Source: Lateolabrax maculatus
Taxonomy: Eukaryota; Chordata; Actinopteri; Acropomatiformes; Lateolabracidae
Direction: 5' to 3'
DNA length: 64,000 nucleotides
Assembly (NCBI GenBank): GCA_031216445.1
Contig: CM062206.1
Span: 11,874,501 to 11,938,500 of the forward strand
Positions 13,610 through 27,400 of this stretch are shown one piece after another (the stretch's first letter is position 1; every line of letters begins with the position of its first letter). The notes beneath the pieces are model-generated. The model made no database searches, was not told where the DNA came from, and saw nothing but the letters and a program-made list of their open reading frames with translations. The translations under genes and the position numbers were made by a program.

Positions 13610-15394
13610 TTCATTACAAAGAAAATAAATTTTAAGTGGCGGTCACACAACATACACATATCATTTTTTCATGAAATACTACTCTATACTGCTATGCCAT
13701 AAAAGTGCATGTACAAACTCATACCCAGATCTGAAGGAAGACACAAATGCATAAACACACAAATATCCAATAACACACATATTGAGACAAACATGTACAG
13801 AAACACCCAAACATCAAATTAAACCCACCGCTTCCACGTCCATGATTTTCTGACGCAGCAGAAGATTGTCCCTCTCAAGCTCCCTTAGTGAGGAGCAGCG
13901 CGCCCGAGTGTCGGCCAGCTGTTCTTCCAGAAGAGCTTTGGTCTCCTGCAGCGCTGCACACAGCTGCTGCTGCTCCTGCAGGGGGCGCCGTGCACAGACA
14001 GTACAACGTCAAAAACTATAAGATGACGTGAGGTCACATCACGTCAGTCAGACCTCACCAAGATGGACTTTCAGACCAAACATTTGCTGAGAGAATCACA
14101 TTGTTTATTCATGTGTCTTTTGCTGCTGCAGCCCTCAGAGCTAATCGGTCTTTGATCCACATTTCTCAGCTTTGGCTTCAGCCAAGGGCAAAATTGTCAG
14201 TCAGACAGTGGTGGGTGGGGTGGTGGTGGTGGTGGTGGGGGTTGCATCACTTGACTTAGACGTTAAACCGAAAGTGAGCACACCCAAAATGTCTGTAATA
14301 ACGTGTTTGATTATGTTTTTTTGCCCCCTTGGCTTTCTTCACTGCGTTCTCAGATATCTGCAATTAACTTGGTGAGCACCAAGTTATTTGCACCCAAGAT
14401 GTAATAAAACTAAATTACTCTTGAAGTGTCTTAGGGTGGATTTTTCTTCTAAAACATTCACCATTAGCTCCTCTGGTTTTAGCAACTGCGCAAGAGTTCA
14501 CTGTGAATTTGGGAAAATTAATTAGAAACCCAAACATGAGAAAAATTCATCCTGCCAGCTAATTTGGGCTGTCACAGGGATGTAGCATGAAGGCAGAATA
14601 AATCAAAGAAGACTGAGAAGGTGACAGTGAGGACACTGTGCGGTGTTTTACAAGGATATGAGCACATTTTCTGCCTCAGAACAGTTATACTACCTCAGAA
14701 TAAATCTCATTTGGGTGTAAAAGCTCCAATAATAACTGAAGCCATACTCCTGCTCTTTGTCAATGAAGCAGCTCCAGGCAGTAAATCCTGATGACATCAC
14801 AATATAATCTCATTCTCTGGCTTTGAGCCTCATAGTTGCTCAAACTGACTCTTGATTGAAATGCTCAGGGCCATGAGAGGAATTATATGGCTTTTAAGAT
14901 TAAGTGGTACAGTACTTCTTTTTGAAAAATAATAGCTACTTAGAGAAAGTTCACAAAGGGGATCTTTTTGATGTGACCTTCGCTGGCAATTTTCATAAAA
15001 GGCAGTCACTTTGTCAAAGTGTGTGTGTATAAAGGCACTGTGAGTATGTTTGATTTTGTACTGTATGGGAGATTCCAATATGTAACTTACTGCCAAAACT
15101 ATTTGAATGTATTTCATAGTGTAGTGTTGCCAAGCTGCTTGTTTTCTTTCTGGTAAATTTTTCATTCAAAAGGATGTGTAGTAAGTTGTGTGTTTGCAGT
15201 GTGTGTACCTTCAACTGAGTACGTGTGAGCTCCAGGCTGCGCAATCTGTGTTTACAGCTCTGAAGCTCAGTCTGGAGCTGTTCGGCTCGTGCAGCTCGCT
15301 CTCGGGCGCAGTCCAGCTCATCCCGCAGTGCACGCATGCCCCTCACCTCACCCTGCAGAGTACGGTTCTACACACACACACACACACACACACA

Positions 15395-15425
<31 letters not shown>

Positions 15426-18400
15426 ACACACACACACACACACACATACATTCATATACCAGTGGGGGTGAGGTCAAAGAAGGTTGTGAACAGATCTGGG
15501 ATGTGGAGCAAAGCAAATGTTGACAAAGTCTAATACAGGAAGAAGGAAAACAGTGTGTGTGTGTCTGTGCGTGTGTGTTTGTGTGTGTGTGTTTGTGTGC
15601 ATGTCTGTATGTATGAGAATGAAATGTCTTCACAAAGATATAAAATAAATGACAACATTTGGCACATACAAGATCTTGGTTTAAAGTTCATATTAGGTCT
15701 AGGTTTAGATTGAGGTAACACAGTGGTGAACGAATTAATGAACTAATTCAAATGAAGATAACAACCATATTGTGTTGTGGAACCAAATAGTTTCCCCAAA
15801 TCCCCAAATTTTGTGATTTGGGAACATTATTTGATGCTGTTATAAAATCTGTAAGTATATTTAGCACTACGACAACGGAAACATACAAGTAAATGAATAC
15901 GGGAAGGCTTCTTTGAAGACCTTATATGACCCGTGATACATGCTTGTAGTTTTGCTCTGTATTCTGATTCAACTGCGAAGGAAGTTTAAATTAAATGTTC
16001 TTGTAGACAAAACTGCAGTTGGCTGCAGTGTGTGTAGTCTAATTTCTGCTAAATACATAACCTAAGAGGAATCGACTTAATGGCTATGAAATGGCCACCT
16101 GTGTTTTGCGCTGTTGGCTGTGCTGTATTGTTTTTTAGGCCTAATATACAGTCTATTATACCCGTTGCCAAACTAGTTAAGTTTTATGAGTGATAAAGTC
16201 TTTCTGTGTATACAAATCAAGGATGTCTCTCTCTCTCTTTGATGGAGGAATAACTAAAACAGAACATCAGGTTTCAGTCTCCAATCTGGCAGTACAAGTC
16301 AGGCTGTTTGTACCTCTTTCTGAAGTTTCTTGAGCTGTTCCTCCATGGTCTGAATCTCCTGATTGTAATCCAATATCTGATCACCTTTGTCTTCCCTAAA
16401 AACAAGTCAAACATAAAAACATCAGTACGAAAAATGCAATTAAACAATTTTTCAAAACAGTATATATATACTTTTTTTAATTCATCTGTTATACATGCAA
16501 ATTATGTTTGCTAAAAAGGGTGAAAAGACATATATATCTAGAAATTATAATTGGCCAACAGTGGCTTTTATGATGTAGTCTATATTTAATACACTCTGCA
16601 AATTGGATTATAGCAGTGAGTACCTGATTGGTTCCTTACTTGTTGCTGAGTAACAGCTCACAGTTTTGTATATTGTGTGACAAAATAATTTCCCAATTTT
16701 TCATGTTGACCTTTATCACAACTTCTCTAAAGGTTCTCTTGAGTTTTTCCATCACACACACGCACTCACAGTTGTTGTTTAAGGCGGCGGAGTTTGGCCT
16801 TGCTGTCTGCCAGCTGGAGTGCCAGACCTTGGGGTGGCTCCTCGCTGCGTCCACCCAGGGGCGCCGTGGTTGAGTCAGCCTGGGCCTCTCGCTCCCGACA
16901 CAGTTCTGCCATCCTCTGGGAGACAGAGGAAGAGAGAGATGAGGCGATAGATATGGCAAGGGACGGAGAGGACGGAGGAAAAGAAAGATTTTACGAGAGA
17001 GAGTGAGACACGCAAGATAAAGAATGGGAGAATTTGCACTGGAGAACTAAGAGAACAAAATGTTCCACACTCAAAAATCTTAACCTTTTAACAGACAATT
17101 ATAATAATAATTGAGTAATAATGTTAATTTTGCACTGACTGTAAGTAAAGTGTTATTATAATGTTTATACACCTCTTGGGTTTTAAAGAGCTGGTTGTTC
17201 TACAAAGTTAACATAAAATGACTCTTCTCTGTTTGTAAAACAAGCTCTGGTTTAAAAACAAACAAATGACCTTGCTCCTCGTAGTATAACTCAAAACACT
17301 TTCTCTGAAATTTTTCATTTTTACAGTGGTGGCGAGCAACTCCAGTCCCCTGACATGCATTTTATTTTTTATTTATTGTCATTTATTGCACATCTAACTG
17401 GTTCCTTGACAACCTCAAGGTGGCTCCAGGAAGTTGCTGCGCCCGGCCAAAACATAATTTTAGGGGCTGGCAGGCAATTTTGTCACCTCTGGACCGAGCC
17501 AGGCTAGCTGTTTCCCCCTGTTTCCAGGATTTATGCTAAGCTAAGCTAATCGGCTGATGGCTGTGGCCTGATATTTACCGCACAGACATGAGAGTGGTAT
17601 CAATGTCCTCATCTAACTCTCGGCAAAGAAAGCGAATAAGCGTATTTTTCCAAAATGTCAAGGCATTCCTTTAAGCGTGTGCATGTATACCTCCAGGTGT
17701 GTGTCTCTCTGTGTCAGCAGGCTCTGGATCTGTTTGGCCATGGAGCTGAACACCAGCTGTAAGTCTGCACCTTCAACCTCTACCAGCTCCTCCCACCTCA
17801 GCGGCAGCACCATGCGAGGATCCTGAGTCACCTGCAGCAAGGACAGTTTCTCAGATCTCTATGATACGATCAATGTGCCTCTGGGAAACCTGACACAAAA
17901 TGGCAGCTCTGGGGACAAACAACACAGGCTGCGTGAATACCAAGCAGAGATGCATCTGTGTACAACTGAATAAAACAATTTCTCACATTTGTTTGGGAAG
18001 TGTTTCTGTTAGGTAAGTGCTTCCAAAGATGCCTGACTAATGCATGCAAACTAATGATCATGTAGACAGGCTTGAAATGTCCTCGGGTGGAAGGCATATG
18101 AACAGCAAGCAGGGGGTGCATCCATCCACACAGGAAGAGTACCTCTCACCTCTATGATTTATGAGGCTGAGGAACCTGGCACAAAAAAGGCTGGTGGGCT
18201 ACATGCTGTTACTGTAATTCAAACACGCTGGTATGCAACATGCTGTTTTTGTAATGCCGGCAATTATTCACGGGGGGTATTTTTAAAAGAGTACAATTTG
18301 GCATTTAGGCTTTATTGGAGAGGAAAGCGGAGAATGACAGAAAAGGGATAAAGGAGAGAGGATGATGTGACAGAAGTGGAGGTGGAGAGGTGGACATGAG

Positions 18401-21400
18401 GGGTGGAGGATTCATCCTACGGTGGCAGCAAGGGGCACCCAGAGGTCCTTAAAAGGCTGCCAGCAGAATAACAAGCAGCTCATTTTCACACTTACTTGAA
18501 GGTAACAGTTTCAGTCTCTCTGTCTGCAGGCCAGACAGTGAAGAAATTCTTTGCTAAATCATATTTAGGAACAAAAATCCACTTACAAATGTCTCCCTTG
18601 GATAAAATCTCCTCATACTGACAGTATGATGGTAAATGCATTAGTTATTTGGGGGGGCCTTGATTTGATTAATTCTGTACTTGAATGTACCTGCTGGATA
18701 CAGCTGGCAATGGCTGCCTGCGTCTCAATGTCCAGAGACTGGATCTGCTGAATGAATGTCTCCTTCTTCTCACACTGCAGACACAGAGGGAGGAAATTGA
18801 GTTAGGCGTGTGTTCGATCAAAATATATCCATATAATGCAAAATAAATCGGCCCAATAATTTGGAGCTGATCAGTTGAAAGAAAATTAATCTGCAACTGT
18901 TTGTTCCTGTTGTAAAAAGTTGCTGCTTTTCTCTTTTTTACGTATTTGCAAACTAAATATCTTTGGGTCTTGAGCTTTTAATCAAACAAGGTGAGCAATT
19001 TGAAGACATCATCTTCGGCACTGAGAAATTATGATCGGAATTTTAGTCACATTATCAGCCCTCTGAGTCTGTGAGGTGCATTGCATACCAGACAACAAAA
19101 TTATTTTTGATGGATATAATTGTTTGATGGATGGAAAATGGAGAGAGAACTTGGTATTTTTGGATCATTATCACTACTGTGGGGAAAAAAGGTAAAATTT
19201 GGCCTGAAGGTGAGGAAAGTCTGTGCTGTAAACTAAATCAGGGTTTATAATCTCTATAGTGAATATTTTATTTGACATCTCAGACTATAGAAAAGTGTCC
19301 AAGAAACAGGAAGATGATTTCCTTTTAGTAATGATTTCTGTTGGATGCTTACAATTTCATATTTAAATGCTACCAGGGTGCAGGGTGTGTTACAATCAAG
19401 GTCAGGGAGATTCTGGGCTGGTGCAGTAACTAAGTTCCTAGCAATCTGAACAGTATTAGGGAAAAAAGATTAAAACTACGTACGCGTACTGTTGGCATGT
19501 CAAAGATGGATGCTAATATTTAGCAAGTGAGCATGCCAGAGAGACTGTGAGCATTACATCACTTCACTTTATATTACAGTTTATTCATTTGGCGTTCACT
19601 GTTGTCCAAAGCAACTTATAATAAGTGTGCTATGTTACCATTAATCTGAGGCTGACAGGAATTTGGTCATTAGTTAAAAGCCACTATGTGTAGAAAATGT
19701 TCAACATTTGCCCCAGTGGTAATATTAAATACACACAGTGTCAATAATAAGGCTGTTTTGAAACAAACAAATATGTTTGCTGTCAGAATAGTTTGAAATT
19801 GCTGTAATAAATGGTATCCTGTCATGAACTGAAGTATTAGATAAGTATAAATTTGGGCCAAGTCATGGGGACGAAGAATTTCTGCCTCAAATGTCATGAT
19901 AATCTATCCAATAATTATTTCACTCTTCGCTTAAGTGTTGGATCAAAATATGAACGGATTGACCACACCACTAGCGTGGCTGAAAATATAAAATATTGAA
20001 CATTACTAGAAAATATAGTATAGAAAATACTGGTTGTCCGCATGCTCAGTAAAACAACACTGGTGTCATTATCGACCTTCAAAAAGTGTGTGGAGTGTGT
20101 GATCACCTGCACAGCACATCCTAGTAAGAGCAGCAGCAGTCGCCTGAGCTCCTCCACAGCTGCCTCTGAGGACACAGAAATAACTGTCATCATCATCATT
20201 ATCATCATCATCTCCACCCCCCACCACCGTCCTCCCTATCATTATCACCTTAATGTGTTTCACAGATAGCAGAGATATGGACTCGTATATAAAGTATAAT
20301 TACTTTCTTGCCGCTGAGAGACATGGCACTGATAGGATCATAGTGTTATCTTGTACCTGTTAGGGGGTCCTGCCCCAGTATGGCAACATTTGGGAGAGGC
20401 ATCAGTATCAATTGCTGTAGGTCTTCCTGAAGAAAAGAATACACATGAAGGGTTAAGTAAAACAATTCTCAAGTGATCGGCTGGCCCGTCCTGTTTATCT
20501 GCCCACAGTGAGCCTTGATAAACAACAACAGAAAAACTTTCCACCAGCCTCCTGCAGTTTGTGGTGTAAACAAAGAGCTGATGTCTGATAAGAGTAACTT
20601 CTCTGTTGTTCTTTCAGGTCAAGGAGGCTTTTACAAATTAGATTCATATATTTTAGTGAAGCTCATTCTCAGTATTCTCTAGAAGTAATAGAAACATTTA
20701 AAAAAAAAAGATCAGATGAATGAATAGCGATCCTGTAACAAAATCATGAAAAGAAAGTCTTTGTGTTGTTGCCCTTCTGGTTAAAAGATATGCACAATAT
20801 GCATAATGTGGAGGCAATGTGCAAAGTCACAAAGAATAGAATTGACGTCATACACAACCAGAACCCATTACTAACAACAAACTAAAGATTACTACTGCCA
20901 ACAAACTTATTACTCCACACTGACTGGTACATTATCATGGTGTATCATCAGTGTCTCCATTACATTGTTTGTCTATAACAGATTAAAATTTTCAGCTGAG
21001 AAAATATCTTGGTCACAAATCTTTGATTTAAGGGATCCTTCTCCAAAACATTTGTTTATAGGGTGTCCTGGCAGCCTACGAGTTTAACTCAACATACTCA
21101 ATATATAATTTCAATGTATGCAGTTCAAGTCCGACTGGATAGCCCTTCTCTGTCTTCCCTCATTTCCTTTTCTTCCTCTACACAATTACTCTGAAACAAA
21201 GGCAAGAACAAAATTAATGATGGCTAATTTCCATTGAAAAAATGCGTGTTTTAACTGTACGGTAATGGCCTGGCATTGTTGGTTATAGTCACATAGTAAC
21301 TGTATGATCTCACCTGGGGGTTGTGTGTAATAGAGAAAAGCTATTTTTGTTTCCAAATGTTTAAAAGAATAGAATTTAAACATTTCCTAAAATGTGAAAA

Positions 21401-24400
21401 ATGTGAAGGCACGTGCCCCCTCAAGTTAAATGGTCATGATGTCCTTGCTGTAGACCCCTATATCCTCCAAGGCGAGCAAAATAAGCTCTTAAATCTGGAT
21501 GTTTCTAGCATGGTCCTGTCCTACAAAGCATTAATAATATGTTAAAGAGTAATGGGGATGATTCAGGACTAGCAGAAGGCCCACCAACACTGTGGTCAAC
21601 TTGATCAGCGAGTTGTAGTTTCTGCTTCAAGATCTTGGACAATTATCCTGGCAGATTCAAAATAACGCTGCTTAAAGCTTGATGGCAGACGCCTCAGAAT
21701 TTTCCCGTCCAGAAATCTGGCTTTACTGGCAGTAAAGTATTTGTCATGCGGACCTGCAGTGCCTTGCTCCTCCTACATTGCCATCTAGTGCAAAGCCAAA
21801 GTAGCAGGCAGATGACTTCGCTAAATGAATTTCAGTACAGTCATCTGCTTGCTACTTTATTACTTTACTTAAGAGTAGACCAGAACAATCTCGCTGCTAA
21901 TTAAAAAATGTTCTGTCAAAGAGCCACAAACTGACATTGGCTAGCCCCTTTCCCAACTGCTCGGAAAACCTGTTCACATCCTCCTGTGATCCATCGATGC
22001 AAAATCACCAGAGCACAGAAGCAAGTCACAATTACAAATCTCTCTGCTGCTTACTGTAATTTATAAACTGTACAGTGAGAGAGGCAATGTACCAAGAGAC
22101 AGGCGCTCCCTTCAGCAACTCCACTGAGTGCGAGTTTGGCATCAGAGGCATGTGCAGCCAACCTGAAGTTTCTGCTCCTTCAGGGCATGTAGGACATTAG
22201 CCACTGCAGCTCTGTGTTGGTCATTGTGCAGCTCATGGTTCATGATGCCAAACAGACTTCTGCAAGAGATTAGCCTCCAGAGAAATTATATAGAAGCTGC
22301 TTGTTGTTGTTGGCATGCTCAGATTCTCTCATGAACAATTCCCTCTCCAGCATCATACAGCCAAAATACATACTGTGTGGTGTTTGCTCAAATCCCTCAT
22401 GCACTATATTTTATACATACTCATTTGGTACAATTATACGCCCTGTTTAAGTAAGAGATTTACAATATGAGTAACACATGGTTCAATTATCTGTGCTATG
22501 CTATAATTTCCAGGACAGTTTCTCTCAAGGTTAATTTCTAAAAGAAGTACATTTTTATTGATATCATAGTAAAACAATAAGACATTATCCTTTATCCCTC
22601 AGTGAGTCTGATAATAATCTGGTGTTGTTGACAGTAGTCCTGAATTTGAAATAACATTTTTATGAAGCTGCTGGCTGCAGTGGCAAAAAAAATTAAAATC
22701 CATCTGCAACATTATCTTTTCTATCAATAACTCCACTTTATGTTGTTTGGGCTGGTGGTGGTTTTCATTTTACACAGACAGTTTTGATTTTCAATGCTTC
22801 TGTGGGCTGTCTTGTTTTGCCTTTATCTTTTTTTGCCTCCCTTGGTTTTTATGTTAATTCAAACATCATTTATTGGATGTTCAGAGGCCTTAAAAATATC
22901 AAGATTTACTGAGGACAGAGGTCTTTTAATGTAGAGGGTCAATAAATTAGTAAGCAGGAGAAATTAACATTTAGAATCCCATTAACAGAAGGCTGAAAAC
23001 TAAGTGTCTCCATTCAGAGGCATTAAAGGCTTTTAGATGGAATATAACAGAACAAATGGAATAGAATAAAATAGAACAAACAGAACAGAATAGGACAGGA
23101 CAAAATAAAAGAGAAGAAAAATACAAACATAGTAGAATAGATAGAATAGAACAAGCGGGATACAATATAAGAGAAGAGAAGAAACTAAATAGAATAGAAC
23201 AAACGGAACAGAACAGAATAGGACAGAAAAGAGAATATAATAGAATTGCACAACTAGAACATAATGGAATACAGCTGGATAGAATAAAATAGAACAAACA
23301 GAATAGAGCAGAATAGAAAAAACACAACATAACAGAACACAACAAACCAATAGACTGGAATAGCACCAATGAAATAAAACAATTGGAATAGAATAGAACA
23401 AATCAAATATACTAAAACAGAACATAGGAGAAGAGAATACAATAATAATAGAATAGAGCATAAGAGGAAATAATAGAATAGAACGAAACAGAAGAGAAGG
23501 GAACAGGATACAATAGATACAATAGAATAACAACTGCCACACAGTGCCTTTAGCCGACACTACACTATAGATGAGTAAATAAATGCTCTGCCTTCAGCAT
23601 GTATCATCACACAAATAGCTCAGTGGCTGTATTCGAGAAGCTGAGGTCACAGCAGAGAAAATGAAGCCTTAACAGACTGCAGACTGTTGCTGTGGCTTAT
23701 ACACACACACACACACCCACACACACACACACACCCATACACACTTCTATTAACACTTACACAGCAAAACAGCGTCAAAAAAAATACACTGAGAAGTAGA
23801 ACTGTGACCAATGTGGAACTAACTGTCCACAGCGTCAGCGGAGCCTATTCTGAGTGCACCTGGTGAAATTGTAGTGTAGCACCAACTGATATGAGCTTCC
23901 CAATTATCACCGGTGTTTTGTGCTGCTCTGAGCTTTCAAGGGACATGAGTGATTCACTGAAAATTAGGAAGTGAGACCTTGTAGACTCATGTTCTTATGT
24001 TGTGTGACAAGCTAAGCAGTGCATGTTCAGTCCACCCAACTATAGAGCTCAAGGAGGCTTTTCTTTGCTGAGAACAGAGGCCTTTGAGTCATCCTCCGGG
24101 GAAAGTATTGTGTCATTTCCTCATATTCCACAGGCACCTACAAAGCACATTATGAATTTCATGATACTGCCATTTTATATTATTCACTTTCCTTCCGCAA
24201 CCCTCTAGCCACAACTGCAGCTAAAAAATTCAGCTCGCCACTCGTCCACATTATCTCACTCTGTTTGCCTGATAATAAGCAGGGACACGTCTTCTGAGGA
24301 TGGAAATTTCCAGTGTTTCATCTTCTCTTTCGTGAAAATGCTCTTTCACTCCCTGCATACACTTCAAACTTTGTACAATATCCTCAGGCAAAATATTCGT

Positions 24401-27400
24401 GTGCTGAGACTGATAGTTGAGTTGTCCTCTGTTTTCACTACCTTACAGCTAGACAACTGCTTATCCAGCCCTCCTCCATCACCCTCTCTCCCTCACCATT
24501 TGGTGTGGCCCTGAGTTATGTTTTAGAGGGATATTTCTGCATTTTTACAAGACATTTCTTTGTATAATGAGCTGTGAGTCATTTCAGTCCATCAACAAAA
24601 AAGTCATATACCAGGGTTTTTGAGAACTTTTTTCTTTAGCTAGAATGCTCGAAAAAAAAAGGACTAGGGATATTTAAGACATATTTTCAAAACACATCAG
24701 ATGGATCTCAATCCAGAGTCAAACTATTTCCATATGATTGTGTTGTCTGCGTCACTGTGTGGCAGGTTTGCCTAAGGATTACCTCTATGTTTAATGACTT
24801 GCCTTACTGCTGAGATTTTGAAGGTGCAGTAGGTAAGATTGAGAGAGTGGACTTTGCTTGCGAGTTTAAAAGATTACAACTTCCAGGTCCCTCCCCGTCC
24901 CTCTCTGCTGCACCTCAGGTCTGCCAAACATCAAAACAAACATCTGGAGCTTGTCCGCGTCGCAACGCTCCCGCTCCGACAGCGGGATGGACCAGCCAGG
25001 GGCGATCAATTCGCTCTTTTCTCACTGCATTCCGACACTGAGAAGGAGCACTGCGGAGCAGACAATCTATGGTGTATTTTCCGCTGTGGAACCTATGCTA
25101 ACCTCTTGCTTAATTTGTGGTGTGATTAACAGTAAACTCATCAAATGCAGTGCCCCATATCCCTATTTTCCCAGCTACATAATACATAATACAGACTCTG
25201 TGCTTGAACCAAACTGTTAACTCATAGTCCTCAGAATTAATGTCCTGAACTATACTCAACATACTCGGCCACTGTGTTTGGAAAGCTCCTGAAACTCTGC
25301 GCTGAAGATACTGAGCATAACTAAGCATGCACAGGGAGGGGCATGGATGTATTATAAGAACTGAAAAGAGAATAGAATAGAATTACCTGACTGAAAGGTG
25401 TTGACTATTCAGTCCAATAGGAATTGCTCGCCTAGCGCATATGCCAAAAAAAGTTTCTGGTTTAAGGGTTACTTCCGGTATGCAACCCACTGAACATACG
25501 CAGTAGTGTAAATTCCTCTGGCCTGCTCGTTCACAGCGGTAACGTCTTTCAGCACAAAAATGACTTTTCTGGGGATTGGAAAAGTTTTACAAAAGATTAA
25601 ACCCCCTTGGTTTAAAATTGTACAATACAAAGAGTAATAACTGATAACGTTTATAACTGGAGGTGTCCTGTTAACAGTTTTACAGACATCTTGTATACAG
25701 TGATGGTCTATGAGGAAAATGGTTTTGGGCCACAGGCGTTTTTTTGTTGTTGTTGCAATACCACGAGTGGCCACTCGTAAAAGAAATTGGAAGCAAGGCT
25801 GAGCGGCGGGCCGTATCCAGTTCTTTTAATACATCCAAGGGAAGGGGAGGCTGAGCAACATGTGCTTGAGCAGTGATTGACACTGCGTTAGAGAATCCTC
25901 CTGCTCTGATTGGTTGTTTTCGTTCAGGCTTGGGAGATTTCTGCAAATGCCATTGGGAGCACTAGGAGGAGTCAGAGGAACCTGATTTTTTCAGTTCATC
26001 TATTACTGTCAGGATATAGAGACAGTTTCAGCAAATATGACAAGCGTTATTTTCATTTTTATAAAATTACCTACAGCACCTTTAATACCATGGTTTGACA
26101 TGGTATCAAAATATCCGTTATTTCTATTTGTTGAGGTTTTACTAAAAACTATGAAACTACCATAAAAACAGCTCAAAGGAACAGTTGGCTTTCTGTATTC
26201 ACTTTCTTGCCGAGAATGTGATGAGAAGATACTAATCTTGTGTCTGCACTTACTTAATATAAGACTAAAGCTAGCAGTCAAATAGCCTTATCATAAAGGC
26301 CGAAAACAGGGGAATACACCTCTGTCCAAAGGTGAAATTAAAAATAAATGTGCCTACAAGCACATTCAAAGCTAATTAATACTTAATACTTACTACTTAA
26401 TAATCAATACAAATACACTTTGAATATATAAGTGACCAGCGCTCTGTGCAGCAGCTGGGGTGGAGCTTCAGGCAAGAAAACGCTGAACAATAATGTATCA
26501 TAAACTATATAAATGACTGCCCACCCATTATACTTACTCATTATATACCCTCACTTCCCAGAGATCCAAAATTGTCGCCTCTGTGACATCACCATAGTAA
26601 CCACTTAGTCGCAACACTAGCAGAGCCCAGAAAAAAAAAGTAAGCCACTTCACACACAAATGAGTTGAAGAGCGAGTCTGTTGCGTTAGCTCCTTTCTGG
26701 CGAACCAACCACTGCTGGGTGATGGAGAATCCGTCACTAACTGTGTGCCGCTTGTGATTTTTCCCAGAAATGTCGCCACCAACACCCTGTTTGTGATTCT
26801 GCAAATGTGAGGGCTTTCATCAGTGGGCCATAGGCTCAGTCACAATCATGTTACCTCATTTAGTGATAGATGGTGACTTAACAGACATTTACTTAAAATA
26901 ATTATTTGAGATTATAACTTTAACAAATGCTTACACATCAAGCAGACACAGATTAGTATTTTGGAGTCGTGTTTCTGTCTAACTGATGACTGTTGTTAAG
27001 TTCAATAAACAATCCTTCTCTAGCTCTACTTTGGTCACCAGCTAGTTGTTAAAATTGTCTGTTGTTGGGCTGATAGCATACAGTGGGGTTATCAAAAGCT
27101 TTTTTACATCTGGAAGCGGGTTGATGAGAGAACTGAGAATGAACCAAAACAGTAGAGCTGGAGGCTATAAAACCACAACAATGCGCTAAAATACGCTTAA
27201 AAGCTCTATGGGGCTGAGAGGACCTGCAAACTTGGATGAGTTGATCACCATGAGTGACACCTCTCACATTACATATAGACATTTGATCCATTGTTAGTAT
27301 GAAAATACTGATTGGTGCAGTTTTGAAGCCAGATTACTTATCTCTTTGTGGTACTCTTAAAATTACTAAAGGGGTCGATATTTGAGTAGTTGGGTGGGAA

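Noticed and set aside
15343..15633. CRISPR-like regularly spaced repeats
   Set aside because: These are interrupted (AC)n/(TG)n microsatellites without unique spacers in a vertebrate intron.
21186..21383. Minus-strand exon-like stretch (EIIQLLCDYNQQCQAIT) near a CCCCCAG acceptor
   Set aside because: It cannot be joined in phase to the 22163-22259 segment or to any CCDC88 exon, and no family was recognised.
22971..23560. Minus-strand open frames of 132 and 175 codons rich in Leu, Phe, Cys, Ser and Tyr
   Set aside because: They are the reverse complement of the GAATA/GAACA satellite; the open frame follows from repeat composition and there is no domain.
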